DNA of 64,000 nt from Rhizophagus irregularis (taxonomy: Eukaryota > Glomeromycota > Glomeromycetes > Glomerales > Glomeraceae), in the NCBI RefSeq assembly GCF_026210795.1, contig NC_089444.1, positions 1,106,501 to 1,170,500 on the forward strand. The letters are read 5' to 3'. The notes beneath the pieces were generated by a model that was not told the DNA's origin, made no database searches, and saw nothing but the letters and a program-made list of their open reading frames with translations. A program made the translations under genes and the position numbers. Numbering within the stretch: the first letter of the stretch is position 1; every line of letters begins with the position of its first letter. This document shows positions 14,201 through 24,639 of this stretch, piece after piece.

Positions 14201-15678
14201 TATATTACGGCACTCGGGCGGTTTGTTATCAGTAATTAGTGTCCTAAAGCCTGAACTTGAATTAGTGGGCGGACTATTATCAGAAATTGAGAATGGTAAG
14301 GTGAGTTTATAAATTTTTACATTTATATTCAAAGGAAGTCCTTATTTCAACCTGTAAGTTTGTTTTTAATTAATATAAATTTGCCTTCACATAATTGTAG
14401 CTTCCAAGCTTACAAAATGCCACCTTAGATTTTACGTTAATTGAACAGTGTCTAAAAATCTTAGAGAATTCCACTCTTTTCTGTTCCGAAAATCAAAGAT
14501 GTATTGTAGAAGATAAAGATCTTTTGCACATGCTTTTAGAATTACTATTGTATTGTCAAGTAGAAGCCTGTGGAAAGAACGTAGAGGAAGCGTCCTTAGG
14601 TAAGAATTTTTTTATATTATATTTTATATTTTATATATGTGTACTAAATCTTATTTTTTGATATATTTAGCATTAGAATGTTTACTTGGTACTCTTAGAG
14701 TGTTGATTAACTTGACAAATGAAAATTTACCAGCTTGCCAGTATGTTGGATCACATTTAGGAATGTCGATTCTGATGAGATTAGCCACTGTCGGACAACT
14801 TCCTAGTAATGTTTCACTTAAAAATAGCACAGATCCTTTCATAGTTAATGCAACGAATTCAGAATCTGTAGATGCCGTCAAGTTTGATGTGTTATTACTT
14901 AGTATTGGTTTACTAATCAACTTGGTCGAAACTGATTCAAACATTCAAGATGAATTCCGGAAAGTTGGTTAGTTTATTTTATTTTATTTTATATTCACGA
15001 ATTAATTTTTTTATTTGTTGATTCGTTAAAACAACTTTAATTAACTATATTATTTAATTAGATCAAAATCCAACATGTCCTGGTTCTCGAATGTGTATGC
15101 GAACTTGCACGTGTCCGTCACGTGAATCTGCTGTATCATGCCTTGTTTCTTTGTACAACTATCAGCTTGAAAAAGATGATGATGAGGTTAATAATGTTTG
15201 TTATTTACCGCAACTTAATTTTCAATTTTAAATTAAATTTTTTTTTTTTATTATTATTACAGACTGATAGCAATATCGTAGCAGCATATATGGCTGTTTT
15301 GCTTGGCTTATTAATAAAAAATAATCAAGATAACCAACAATTGATAATTGATATCCTTCCCTTATATCTTGATATTAAAATCATATTTTATTCATTTATT
15401 ATAGATTTAATTTATTTCCTTAACTTGGAATTGTTCTTTTTTCCTTACAGCGATTGCCGGATCGATCGGTCAATTCTTTAATTAATCTCCTTCAGCAGTT
15501 TGTGCATTTCAATGAACTAGTTGGTGAAGAAGCTACAGCGAACGGTCACGCAAGTGGCCAAATGTTAATGAGTTCCTCTTCTTTAAATAATTACCAAACT
15601 AAATTAGAAAATCAAGGACGAACTATCGGTGATTCGTTTTTGGAAATTGTAGATATGTTGAAATCCTTGGAATCATAA
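11201..15678 (+). CDS. WAPL-type cohesin release factor
   Basis: Wings apart-like protein. In known systems WAPL binds Pds5 and the Scc1/SA subunits and opens the cohesin ring in the nucleus. Eleven exons give 1218 codons and a continuous frame: 11201-13273, 13342-13472, 13551-13659, 13738-13905, 13982-14038, 14121-14300, 14401-14599, 14671-14967, 15062-15186, 15263-15350, 15449-15678. Exon 1 (691 aa) is low-complexity and basic/Ser-Asn-rich, and ends with a KTYGRGRTILGQD motif near residue 657 of the kind seen in WAPL proteins. Exons 2-11 encode the helical WAPL domain, starting YALKSSHELRETGDYTRF and continuing FTDEMDDIFDGL. The length is close to animal WAPL (about 1200 aa). Ten introns are present. 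Nine are GT-AG, and the last appears to be AT-AC. The start is the first ATG of the frame; a second ATG lies six codons later. Confidence 0.88.
15351..15448 (+). other. Putative U12-type AT-AC intron of the WAPL gene
   Basis: No GT donor exists between 15320 and 15430 that could join exon 10 to the clear last coding segment (RLPDRSVNSLINLLQQF). The sequence at 15351 is ATATCCTT, the exact consensus 5' splice site of minor AT-AC introns. TTCCTTAAC at 15416-15424 is the exact U12 branch-site consensus. The only AC downstream is at 15447-15448. Joining 15350 to 15449 restores the frame as ..QQLIIERLPDRSVNSLI. The branch-to-acceptor distance (about 25 nt) is somewhat longer than typical. A retained intron would truncate the protein shortly after the exon. 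Confidence 0.8.
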
Positions 15679-17183
15679 AGACACCAATGACATCCAAGGT
15701 CAAAGTAAATATTAGGTATGAATATATTGAAAGGATTCAAACTCAAATTTGCTAAATCAGTTTTTTTGATTCTTATCCCTATCATATTTTACAACATATA
15801 AAATGAATTTGTAATTGTTGTAATTGTAAATTTACTTTTTTTTATCCTCACTATTAGTTCATTCGATTTTACTTCATATTGTTTATACTTCATTTCATTT
15901 CTTTTTTTTTTTTTTTATAAATGTTTAAAAATTCTTTACAATATATAGTACATAATATATAAACGACATTTTTTTGAAAAATTTTATTTTCTTTAGAATT
16001 CAAAAATTATTCTTTATTGAACAAATTTTAAATTTTTATGATGAAAAGGTAGTAGTACTAAAGAAATTGGCTAATATTCTTATTTAGCATCCTAAATCCT
16101 TCTTATCCTCATTTTATGATTCATCTGTATAGAATACATATTCTTTTTTTCCCTTTGTTATATTTATTTATTAAATATAATATTATTGGCATAATAATTT
16201 TCAAATAAAATATTTATCATTAATCTTTTTCGATTTTTCACAAACCGATGTTTCATTTTTTAAATATATCTAAAAGCATTCTCATCATTAGTTTGACAAT
16301 TAATCCCAGTGTATTTGATACTTTGATCACTTGTTCTTATAATTAGGTTTTTTTATCATCTCTATTTCGTAAAAATAATAAAATAACGTAACAACTTTTT
16401 TTAGATTGATCGATAAATCTATTGCATTAGTTTGAACTAATTAAAGATTACTTACTTTTAAGGACGGATTATCCCACGGCTCATCCCCTCGCGTCTCTTT
16501 ACAAACCTTCTTGACAATAATTATTTAAAACTATCAACTAATATCCAATCGCGAGAGCAAAGGATGAATGCATAAGTAAATCATTCATGAATATTAATAT
16601 AAATTTTTTTCTTCGTGATTCCACATTCAAATACCTTTTCCAATCTTAACCATAAAAGATAAAACTTTTTTATAAATACTTTTATCTTTCAAAAACGATT
16701 TAATAAATTTGATTCGTTAAAATAATATAAAATTCCTTTTCATTACTGATCGCAAAGTGTCCTTTGAAGAACATATTCTCGTCATTTTTTTTTAATGGAA
16801 GTGGCCAAATCTAGTAAAAAAGAAAATGTTAAACAATGAATTTTTAAGATTCAGAAGTAAAAAAGACCAAAATAGAAAAATCCCTAAAAAAAACTCGTGA
16901 TCACATATCCTCATATATATCACGGGATTAATTAAAATTACTGCGGATCACAATATTTTTTTTAATTTAAAAAATATGAAGCGTTTATTACATAACAATT
17001 TTACTCAAGGTAAACTAAATTCTTTAAATTTTCGCTCAAATGTTCAATTTTATGAATAAATATTTTGAAAATGTGAACCACACAGTATTATATTATAATA
17101 ATAAATCCAATAAAGTAATAAACTAAATATTATCAAAAATGATATATTCCAACATTTGAAGAATAATGAAGCTGGAAAAAAGA
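15679..17183. other. AT-rich spacer between converging genes
   Basis: This is the 3' flank shared by the WAPL gene (+) and the J-domain gene (-). It contains long T and A runs and no open frame worth reporting. Polyadenylation sites for both genes are expected here, but none can be fixed from sequence alone. Confidence 0.5.
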
Positions 17184-18498
17184 TTACAACTTGCTTACTT
17201 CCAGCCATACTTCGCCCATGAGACGCATAGATTTGGCAAGATGATAACTTTCAGCTTCGCTAAGATTCTCGTCATTAAGAACTTTTTCACAGGTTTCATG
17301 AGCGATGGAAGATATTTCTGACAGTGAAAGTTTCCAAGCTAATTTATTGATCTAAGTTTTTCAAGTGTTCAAGTGTATATTTAGTTGTAAAAAGTTTTAT
17401 TTGTATTCTTTTAAAAATTACATGACTTTCAAATTACCTCTTCCAGGTTAGGTTTATTCTTAGTTATTAACTCGAAGTATCCAAATAACAAGTCTACAAA
17501 AAACTCCACAACCTTAAGAATGCTAAAATAATCGTCGGTAGAAAATTTATTTAGATAGGTTCCTGCCTCAGAAATGTAGATTTCACCTAAAGAAAATAGA
17601 AGCTCTTTGCCATTAGGTTCATCGTAAAGTTTTCGAGCTTCCTCGTGGAGGCTTTTTAGAAATTGTGAATAATCTTCTTGTGATGAATTGTCTTGTTCTG
17701 GGAACCGAGATAGTTTAACTTGTAGATAACGAACAATGCTGGATACACGAAAGGTGTGACGGTGTTCTTTCGCCTGTTCAATCGAGACTAAATTTTCTAA
17801 TTCATTGTTGTCCATAAGTGAGAATAACCAAAGGCCAATTTCTAAGTTGCCAATGTAGGGTTGCCATAAGTCTCCTCCTACATATGAGTTGAATGAAGCT
17901 TTGCCTGCTAAGTATATAGAATTAAATAAAATTTTAAAATAAGATATGTAGGAAAAAATTATTAATAATTAAGATATTACAATTTCTTATTATTCCGTAG
18001 TTATCATATAGAGAACGGCTGTTATCGTCAGAAAGAATTTGGTATGCTTTTGCGAGTTTCCCCCACTGCATTAAGAACATTGAGTTAATACGCAAATAGT
18101 TAAGGGGAATCTGGTGATACATTGTGAAATACCTCTTCAATTTCAATACTGCCATCCTTATCCGGATGGTATTTCATCGCAAGTTTCCTATAGCTTGAAC
18201 TAATTTCAACTTTGGTTGCGTCGGGTTCTAACTGAAGGATCTCATATAAATCTGTTTTCTTTGGTTTATTGACTACTATCACATTATGAAAAATCAGCAA
18301 TTATACGTTACTGTTGTTAAATAATTTACTTTTATTATTTGGCTATTTACCACAGGTAGGTTCAATTTTCTTTGTTTTCATTGGCCCGTCTATCCATTCG
18401 TTTAGTAATGACTTATGACGTGTGTTATATTCGTTCTCATTGATTTTACCGTCTTTAAATTGACGTTCGTTCTCACCTAATTCTGTATGAAGATTCAT
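17184..18498 (-). CDS. J-domain co-chaperone with DnaJ-X-type region
   Basis: Hsp40-family co-chaperone; J-domains stimulate the ATPase of Hsp70. Five exons: 18498-18351, 18272-18133, 18065-17981, 17907-17438, 17351-17184, giving 337 codons in one frame. The J-domain is at about residues 55-125: DLYEILQLEPDATKVEISSS, then YRKLAMKYHPDKDG with the HPD triad at about 84-86, then AYQILSDDNSRSLYDNYG. It is followed by an FNSYVGGDLWQPYIGNLEIG segment and an all-helical region like the X-domain of Caj1/Djp1-type proteins. A 50-residue N-terminal extension (starting MNLHTELGENERQFKDGKIN) precedes the J-domain, unusual for Caj1/Djp1. There is no Gly/Phe linker or zinc-finger region. The exon 4 acceptor is a tandem tagcag (NAGNAG) site that would give a one-residue variant. 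The subfamily is less certain than the J-domain. Confidence 0.87.
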
Positions 18499-19911
18499 CG
18501 TCTAGTTTGTAGCTCCAAGATGTAGTGGTTTTTATATTGAAAATTATCATTTATGGATTTATATGGAGATATGAAAATGTTGAAAGTGATTCCAATGAAA
18601 AAACAATTTAACCAGATTTGGATATCTGGATAATCTTACGAAATTTGATCGGATATATGTTCCATTATTCAAACCTGTTATGTCCCAAACTTATCTAGAT
18701 TGGGCGTTGTATTTTGAGACAGTCTATCGATAAATAAATTTTCATCGATGTATAAAATATTAAATATATTGTATGAGATAGCCTGATAAGTAAATCTATT
18801 TGTTAATGGAAATCTATATATAGAGAAGTATAATTCTTTGTGATGGATTCAAGTCTCAACATATACTAACAGGCATACTCGGTCATAAGTAAAATAAACA
18901 ATACCACTTGAAAAACTAGTTTAGTCAGGCAGGATCATCAAATTACAGATTATATTGTACGATATTATTTACGTAGTAAGTTTTTTGTTTCAAGAAAAAA
19001 AACATTTCATTATTGCTTAATATATTATTATTTCTTGAGGAGTAAACATATTTGTATAATATGATGTTTTTGATTTATTGTTATTTAAGTTTAACTGCAT
19101 ATGGTAAAAAAATAATGAGATGTTGTATTAAATAAATTATGGAAATACAAATATATAATAAATATATAAATAAAAAATTTATCAAAGGTCTGCGTATTTT
19201 AATATCAGGCCTGCGTACTGCTAATAATAAAATGTTCAAAGGCCGCCTGATCCCTAAATATATACTGTATTTCTGAGTTCCGTTCGACCTAAAATCGGTC
19301 ACTAAATGCAGCAAAGATCTAGCCAATCAAAAACTCTAAGAACAACATAGCTTAATAGATTTTTAATTCTAAATGGAGCCAATTTAACGAATTAAAATTA
19401 TTTCACTTACTGTACATAAAATAATATTATCAGAGAAATATATTATGCAAGGTGCACAGATCTCACACCAGGCTCCGTACTTTTAAGATAATTTATGACG
19501 AGAGATTAATAACAAAGAATAAATATGATACAACTCATAAGAAGAATTAGATAATTGGTCCATATTCCTATTGCAAATTTTCAAACTTTTATCAAGCGTT
19601 GTGAACAATCTTAATTATATAGATCAGAAATTCTGAAGATTATAGGATAAAACATTTTAGCGGTGGTAGTATATTAAAAAGTACGATGAAATCCATTGGC
19701 TTAATGTTTATTAATAACCCTTGTGAGAGGGTTTATGTTGCTGGACATTTACTTTGAAAGACCTGGAAGAAATATTTATATTTGGAAACACGTCAAATTA
19801 TATATATCAATCAAAGACTGAATTTCATCATTAGAAAGATGTATTTTACCTTCAATATATGAAAGTCCACATTAGTTGTCGATTACACTGTTTTGTTATT
19901 CAATACATACT
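18499..19911. other. Intergenic region with repeat fragment
   Basis: No gene is supported here. The J-domain gene promoter should lie just above 18498. A stretch at about 19185-19282 (ctgcgtactgc...cgcctgatccctaaatatatactgtatttctgagttc) resembles the right end of the 555-bp element at 30908-31462, so it is probably a diverged fragment of the same repeat family. Confidence 0.45.
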
Positions 19912-20132
19912 TGTTATTCCATGGGTATCAATGAATAACTGAAATATTCACCGATGTCTTGGGGGCCCCCCCGAAGGGAGGGGAGCATCGGTGTATATGG
20001 AGTATTTATTAGATACCCATGGAATAACAGGTTTATCTCATTGTGTATGGCGTATACACCGATGGATTTTATACTTTTTTATACTTTTTTATACCGGTGG
20101 AATAATTTACAAAAAAATCCATCGGTGTATAC
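19912..20132. repeat. Two adjacent large hairpins (nested palindromes)
   Basis: Arms of 18 bp at 19912-19929 and 20012-20029 (tgttattccatgggtatc / gatacccatggaataaca) are perfectly complementary. Inside them, caccgatg (19949-19956) pairs with catcggtg (19986-19993), and the centre holds the GC-rich block gggggcccccc. A second hairpin follows immediately, with 19-bp perfect arms at 20052-20070 and 20114-20132 (gtatacaccgatggatttt). The accgatg motif is common to both. This is probably a MITE or compound of MITEs. No target duplication was found. Confidence 0.8.
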
Positions 20133-20309
20133 ATAATACCGATGGGATAAAAAAAAATTATTTTTTCGTTATTCAGTGAAATGATATACACTATACAAAA
20201 AAAAATTATAAATTAACCATATTCAATTCCTGGTTGAAAGAGTCCGGGGCATAAAAATTTAAATATATACATATTTAAGCTATTAATTAATCAGTTAAAA
20301 TACGTTATA

Positions 20310-20576
20310 CAGTCGACTCTGGTTATAAGTTATAAACTTTGTTATACCGAACCGGAATTTCCAGAACCGATTTATTATATAAAAACACTAAGTATCTATA
20401 ACTAATGGTCATGTGACTATATAGTAAATTTATAGTGCTGGCCAGAATTACTGGTAATTTTTTCGAAATTTAGGGCAGCATTACAAGTTTGCCCTAAATT
20501 ACCTAGAACAGAAAATTAGTTCTATACCGAACTAAACCCCCTGGAATAGAGGGTTCGTTATATCCAGAGTTGACTG
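20310..20576. mobile_element. pogo/Tc1-mariner-type MITE, 267 bp
   Basis: The terminal inverted repeats are CAGTCGACTCTGGTTATA at the left and, reverse-complemented, CAGTCAACTCTGGATATA at the right. TA flanks both ends (20308-20309 and 20577-20578). CAGT...TA ends are typical of pogo/Tigger elements. There is no transposase frame. The interior has a second inverted pair (taccgaacc... / ...gggttcgttata) and a tggccagaatta motif. Confidence 0.8.
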
Positions 20577-21512
20577 TAAAGATGTTGCGTAACAGAATTT
20601 TTTTTTTACGACTTTTGTCATTTCAAAAAATTGAAATTAGAAAGATTTATTAAATTATTTGCCCAATTAATATGGAGAAATGAATCCTATGTTTCTCGGT
20701 GATTTTATAATTATTTTAATTTTATATTGTATATGATATTCAAATAATATTTAATCAATTATTTTGTCAAAACATAATTTGTTTATAAAACCTCTTGATA
20801 ATATAATTTCTATTGTGCATTTCACGCTGATTGCATGTTGTACTTCGAAAGCCGGAACAATATTCATTATATCGGCTGATTGGAAAAATCAAGCCAATTA
20901 ATATTTAAGCTCAGTTGATGGGTTCATTATATAACTGATGGGTTACTTATTGTCATTAGCATATAAAATTATGGGAGGCTTTTCTGATCAGCCGATATGA
21001 ATATTTTAAAGGTTAATAGCTTTTGGATTCGCGTTACTGGAAGTATTGCAATACTTAAGCTAATACATAAATTTGTTTAAAAAACATTAAAATGTCTATT
21101 AACGAATTTATTGGAATTGATATTCAGGAGTTATACGACGGATTTTGTCTTTGTATTTGTCCAGTTGTTCAAGCAACAGATGTATATGATTGCATTCAAA
21201 ATAGAAAATATTTTGAAATTGATTTTTTTATACAAGGAATATAAAATTCGTTTAATTTTAATGTCTTAATATTGAGAATTTTATGTAATAATAGTTATTA
21301 TGAAATCTCTGTTTCACAGCTTTTTCTATCCTTACATTAGCGACATGCTTGGAAATAACAATGTTTTTCCAGGACTTATTATCTTAAAAGTTTTTGTTTA
21401 TTTTTTCATTTATAATTATAAATTTAGGTTACAGTTTATACTTTGTAACTCTTTATTTAGAAATCTTTCGTTCAGCTGGATATTTTTAATTTGATAATCT
21501 TCCTGGGCCAAG

Positions 21513-22347
21513 TAGTGCTTCGATCCGGATATTTTTTTTTTTTCGGATATCCGGATTTTGCGGTTTTCATCCGGATTGTAATCCGGATGAAAAATATTCG
21601 GTTTAAACCGGAATCCGGATGAATCTTTATTTATATTTTTTTTTTCATAGCACTGTAATTTTATATAATTAAGATTTACAAGAAATAAGTATATATATTT
21701 TTTCATTAAAGTACGACTATAGACAAAACTTTAAATATTGAAAAGTGAAAACACTGAAAACACTTGAATGACATGTTTGATCAACTGATTTTAAATGAAA
21801 AATTATTGCAAAAAATTGGGATATTATAAAATTTAAATAATTATAACAACTTTTTTTTAAAAATTAAAACCTTAGTGTTATATAATTGATTCAAATGATT
21901 CTTTAATTTTTGAAAGAAACAAATCTCATTTTAACATTTAAAAATTGCCTAACTAACTCAAAACATCTATCTATAGTAATCTTCAGCTGTATACAAAATA
22001 TCTTGTTTATCCAAAATTTCATAGTTAGTTAATTTACAAATAAATGTTAAACAATAGTCTGAATAATATGTAATTGGTTTAAAAAAAGTATTGAATAAAA
22101 TTGGAATATAATTGGCCAAATTTGTAATTCTGGCCGAAATTAATATCACGTGACACCGGAAAAATAGTTTAGCCACCGGGTAAAAAATTTTTTATTGGCT
22201 ACACGAAAAATTTTAATGTTAAACAAATTTGTAATTCTGGCCGGCGTTATGAATTCTGGCCAGAATTATTGCCGATCAGTTGTAAATCTAATCCGGATCC
22301 TTTTTTGTGTAACCCGGATGACGGTTTTCATCCGGATCGAAGCACTA
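21513..22347. mobile_element. hAT-type non-autonomous element, 835 bp
   Basis: Perfect 18-bp inverted ends TAGTGCTTCGATCCGGAT are flanked by an 8-bp direct duplication GGGCCAAG (21505-21512 and 22348-22355). Both features are diagnostic of hAT transposons. Subterminal copies of atccggat occur at both ends (several at 21530-21620 and 22292-22338), as expected for transposase binding sites. The open frames inside (21416-21706 and 21967-22176, minus) do not resemble a transposase. Confidence 0.88.
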
Positions 22348-22680
22348 GGGCCAAGTCTCTTTTTTTTTGTATAATTATATTAATAGATTAATAGACAAGT
22401 TTTAGATATAAACAAATAACAACTATATTTTAGAAAAAAAATAAGGACTTATAATAATAGCTATTATGTTTAATAGAAATTACTTAGATTGGCGTAATAT
22501 ACTTAATTTATCGTAATAATTACTATGAATCATAAGTAACTCCTATCATAAGATTATATTTTAGCAACTACTATAAGCATTGTTATAATTACCTTTGAAA
22601 TATAATTTTATTTGGTTTTTTCTATAAAATATTTCTTTAAATCATTTATTATATGTAATTTTCATATAAACATCATTATC

Positions 22681-23480
22681 ACCAAGGATTAATGTTTCGG
22701 GCGAAACTGTTTTGCGATTGGCGAGACGTTTCGTCCATTTTTAGTTTCGGTTTCGGCTATTCCGAAACTGCCAAACCTGGCGAAATGTCCGAAACCCTGG
22801 CGAAACTTCCGAAACTCAGCGAAACTAAAATTGTCTTGTAATTAGTTGTTAAATATGTTTCATATCTAAGATCCAGTTGTAGATTACGCGAATTATCATT
22901 AAATTTTTCAATTAATTTGGAATATACTATTCAACCCGTCAAAATCGTAGACCATACTGTGGCCCAAATTATAATTTATGCTAGGCCAAAATCTAATTCT
23001 GATCTGGCGCAAAATTCATTTTAAATTTTATAACTTCAACCAATGCTGGCCAAATACTAATACTATTGCAACCTAAAATATCGGTACATGTTACAATGAG
23101 ATTTTTTTATTAATTGTGAAATGGGACATGGAAATTTATCGGTTCGGCACATAGGTTTGACTGTAGTTAATTATTTACAGTACAATCACATTTCAACTAA
23201 TTGTTTATGAAGAAATTTTTTAAATGGAAGTTGACATTTGGTAGCAAGTGTCAAATGGGATTTGTACAAAATCCTACCTTACTTTTAAATACAAATGCTT
23301 GAATTTTAGAGAGTTAATGAAAAAGTAAAGAATTGCCAGAGAACTTGGAACCATATAATTTATACTTTATAGCCAATTAAAAATTTAACACGTGACTTAT
23401 TTAGTTTCGCCAGGTTTCGGAAGTTTCGCCAGATATTAAATTTCGATTTCGCTCGAAACACTAGTACGATACCAAGGATT
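22681..23480. mobile_element. Probable hAT-like MITE with tttcg-rich inverted ends
   Basis: The left end TAATGTTTCGGGCGAAA (from 22690) and the right end, reverse-complemented, TAGTGTTTCGAGCGAAA (to 23463) form imperfect terminal repeats. Longer subterminal repeats pair (ctggcgaaacttccgaaac near 22798 with gtttcggaagtttcgccag near 23415). The direct repeat accaaggatt lies at 22681-22690 and 23471-23480. The right flank has 8 extra bases between the end and this repeat, so the exact boundary is uncertain. No coding capacity. Confidence 0.65.
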
Positions 23481-23778
23481 GTAAGCAAGATGTACTCTAA
23501 GTAACGTTATATCCACATTCTATTGATTTTTATAATATTTAAGGAAATATAATCACAACAGTAAAATCAAATTGTTACAATTGCGACCAAAAAATCTCAA
23601 AATATTTTTTTACGCGAATTAATTACATTTTGTTAAATGATAAACGTGAATTTTATTTTAATATTTATAGAATATAGATATAGTTAGCAACTAACATATG
23701 ATAATGATTTAATTGGTTATAGAAGACTATCGCGATGAAATAATTTCACCTTAATTTATACTATACATATTCTAAAAT

Positions 23779-24336
23779 TTATATTGCACAGTCTAGACAT
23801 TCGGTGTTATTATCAACATATCTTAAATATTGAGTATTTTCATCAATGTATTCTGATAGATCTTTTGTATAAGGATTAAGTAATCGAGATGTATAAATAG
23901 CTTGAGGATGAATAGTTGATTTGCTATTATTATTTGTATTTCTATAATTTTCTGCCTCTTGAAATTGTCTTTTAATTTCATAATTATCTTGTGAACGATA
24001 TGAATTATAAAATGAAATAATAGTTGCTTCTATTTCAGCAGCATTCGGTCTATTGACAGGGTTTGAATTCCAACACTTTTCCATTAACTCAATATAACAT
24101 TTAGGTGCTTCCGGCTCATTTATTTCTGGTCTAATTCCTTTACATATATCTAATGCTAGATGATGATCATGTGCACAATTGGCGAAAGGTTGTCTCCCAG
24201 TTGCTACAAAATACATGATCATACTAAAACTATATACATCTGCTGCTGGAGTATAAGGATTACCTCTTAATACTTCAGGAGCTACATAAGGCATAGCTCC
24301 ATAAATGTTTGTTTCATCTATATCACCAATTTCTCG
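23779..24336 (-). pseudogene. 5'-truncated kinase C-lobe
   Basis: Minus-strand translation starts abruptly at the activation segment (EIGDIDETNIYG, then AMPYVAPEVLRGNPYT). It continues intact through the ADVYSFSMIMYF helix, CWNSNPVNRPN and the family C-terminal tail ending DNNTECLDCAI. Everything N-terminal of the SDMGLCGE motif is missing, with a sharp loss of similarity at about 24336 where the sequence reads into a non-kinase stretch with a stop. With no HRD, beta3 lysine or Gly loop it cannot be an active kinase. It marks the left end of the tandem array that extends to 44.8 kb. Confidence 0.85.
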
Positions 24337-24639
24337 ATCTTACTGCGCCTTATATGTATTACTTAGTGTAAACAAAATATACAAATCCGAAGACGCAAAT
24401 TTTGTGCATACTGGAATTATGCAATTCCGGCCCTGAAGAGTAAAAAGTTGCAAAATATAAATTAAGTGGTTACCTTAAAGGATATAACTGATAGAAATAT
24501 TAAATAATTCGCTTATTTCTTTTTATAATCTTTACGATTTAATAATTAATGCTATTTCACCTTAGAAATAAATTTCTTAAAATGCATTAAACTTGTAAAA
24601 GTGCGTCAGTATTAAATGAATAAACCATAGATATCATAA

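Noticed and set aside
14651-14944. Minus-strand open frame opposite the WAPL gene
   Set aside because: It is the antisense of a well-supported WAPL exon.
19081-19326. 81-codon minus open frame
   Set aside because: It overlaps a fragment related to the 30908-31462 repeat and has no protein-like conservation.
21094-21243. 50-codon ATG open frame (MSINEFIGIDIQEL...)
   Set aside because: It is short, with no homologous pattern or splice partners visible. It could be a small gene, but nothing supports it.
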